A stretch of DNA of 5,921 bases from an uncultured Alphaproteobacteria bacterium (GTDB lineage: Bacteria > Pseudomonadota > Alphaproteobacteria > Micavibrionales > Micavibrionaceae): NCBI GenBank assembly GCA_937124505.1, contig CAKZKV010000106.1, positions 1-5,921 of the forward strand. Reading direction: 5' to 3'. The position numbers and the translations under genes are program-made. How positions within the stretch are numbered: the first letter of the stretch is position 1; each line of letters opens with the position of its first letter. This document shows, one piece after another, positions 5,194-5,921 of this stretch. The notes under the pieces are model-generated. The model saw nothing but the letters and a program-made list of their open reading frames with translations. It did no database searches and had not been told where the DNA came from.

Positions 5194-5921
5194 TTGGCAC
5201 TGACTATCGCCGTATTAAAAGAAACCGGGAAAAACGAAACTCGTGTTGCGGCTACTCCGGAAACCGTCAAAAAATATATTGCTGCGGGCGCCAGCGTGCA
5301 AATCGAAGCCGATGCCGGTTCAGCAGCACGTATTCTGGATGATGCTTTTAAGGATGCAGGCGCAAAAATCTGCAAATCTGCTGCAGACACTCTGAAGGGC
5401 GCTCATATTGTCTTGAAGGTGGCTCCGCCGGACGTAAAAGAGATTGAGGCCCTGCCATCTGGCTGTCTGTTCCTGTCTCTGATTAATCCTTATCAGAATG
5501 AAAAGCTGATCGCGGCCTTTGCCAAAAACAAAATTGACGCCTTTGCCATGGAACTTATTCCGCGTATTTCGCGGGCGCAATCTATGGACGTTCTGTCTTC
5601 GCAATCCAACCTCGCCGGATATAAAGCGGTTTTGGATGCCTGCGAATATTACACACGCGCCATGCCAATGATGATGACAGCGGCGGGAACGGTTCCGCCT
5701 GCTAAAGTTTTTGTTCTGGGTGCAGGGGTCGCCGGATTGCAGGCCATTGCCACAGCCAAGCGCCTTGGCGGTGTTGTCTCTGCGACAGACGTTCGTCCCG
5801 CCGCAAAAGAACAGGTCGAATCACTTGGGGCTTCGTTTATTGCGGTTGAAGATGAAGAATTCAAAGCCGCCGAAACAGCGGGCGGCTATGCCAAGGAAAT
5901 GTCCAAAGAATACCAGAAAAA
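5194..5921 (+). CDS. pntA: NAD(P) transhydrogenase subunit alpha (domain I), partial, C-terminus off the right edge
   Basis: This is the NAD(H)-binding component of proton-translocating transhydrogenase. The enzyme couples proton flow across the inner membrane to hydride transfer from NADH to NADP+, supplying NADPH for biosynthesis and redox defence. The window shows 242 codons, initiated at TTG. The protein opens with MALTIAVLKET and NETRVAATPETVKKYIAAGA, as in the PntA and alanine dehydrogenase superfamily. PntA rather than alanine dehydrogenase is shown by SRAQSMDVLSSQSNLAGY (126-143), MPMMMTAAGTVPPAKVFVLG (157-176), the Rossmann motif GAGVAG (176-181), TDVRPAAKEQVESLGA (198-213), and EDEEFKAAETAGGYAKEM (219-236). 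From memory of the R. rubrum domain I structure, Arg124, Gln129, Asp132, Ser135 and Tyr232 correspond to its NAD-site residues Arg127, Gln132, Asp135, Ser138 and mobile-loop Tyr235. The alphaproteobacterial three-gene form has an alpha-1 subunit of about 375-385 residues. Whether this gene is split or full-length with membrane helices cannot be seen. pntAB/pntB are expected to the right. Confidence 0.96.
   Translation, partial: MALTIAVLKETGKNETRVAATPETVKKYIAAGASVQIEADAGSAARILDDAFKDAGAKICKSAADTLKGAHIVLKVAPPDVKEIEALPSGCLFLSLINPYQNEKLIAAFAKNKIDAFAMELIPRISRAQSMDVLSSQSNLAGYKAVLDACEYYTRAMPMMMTAAGTVPPAKVFVLGAGVAGLQAIATAKRLGGVVSATDVRPAAKEQVESLGASFIAVEDEEFKAAETAGGYAKEMSKEYQK

Noticed and set aside
5189..5203. 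ATG at 5189 as the pntA start
   Set aside because: It reads four codons and stops, is out of frame with pntA, and is only 2 nt from the Shine-Dalgarno site.
5172..5864. Minus-strand ORFs of 71-94 residues opposite pntA
   Set aside because: pntA is unmistakable on the plus strand through its NAD-site motifs. The opposite-strand translations are low in information and have no supporting start signals.

Overview
The window reads as ordinary chromosomal DNA from a Gram-negative bacterium, most likely an alphaproteobacterium. This rests on the pntA product, which closely resembles the alpha-1 subunit of proton-translocating transhydrogenase as known from Rhodospirillum rubrum and relatives. It also rests on a TolC / LapB-like ABC / HlyD secretion set. 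Base composition is roughly balanced by eye in the genes and clearly AT-rich in the one large intergenic gap. No finer taxonomic placement is justified from the sequence alone.

Positions 5006 down to 1 (minus strand) hold a compact leftward operon encoding a complete type I secretion machine. In transcription order it has a TolC-family outer-membrane channel (5006-3639), a 700-residue ABC permease/ATPase with a degenerate, non-proteolytic C39-like N-terminal domain (3584-1482), a 123-residue single-pass membrane protein of unknown function (1489-1118), and an HlyD/LapC-type membrane fusion protein (1110 to beyond the left edge). The ABC and small genes overlap by 8 bp and the small and HlyD genes are 7 bp apart, so these three are very probably co-translated. 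A 54-bp gap separates tolC from the ABC gene. No secreted substrate gene is in the window.

Positions 5007-5193 are an AT-rich divergent intergenic region. It should hold the promoters of both transcription units, but no strong sigma70 promoter stands out. It contains an 8-bp direct repeat and, ahead of tolC, a chain of very short overlapping ORFs.

Positions 5194-5921 (plus strand) hold the first 242 codons of pntA, starting at TTG behind a strong Shine-Dalgarno sequence. The transhydrogenase is a housekeeping function unrelated to secretion; it simply sits head to head with the secretion operon.

The part most worth a second look is the small membrane protein built into the secretion operon between the ATPase and the fusion protein. 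It has a proline/acid-rich extracytoplasmic stalk and two cysteines 16 residues apart, and I do not recognise its family. No RNA gene, mobile element, CRISPR array or intrinsic terminator was seen.
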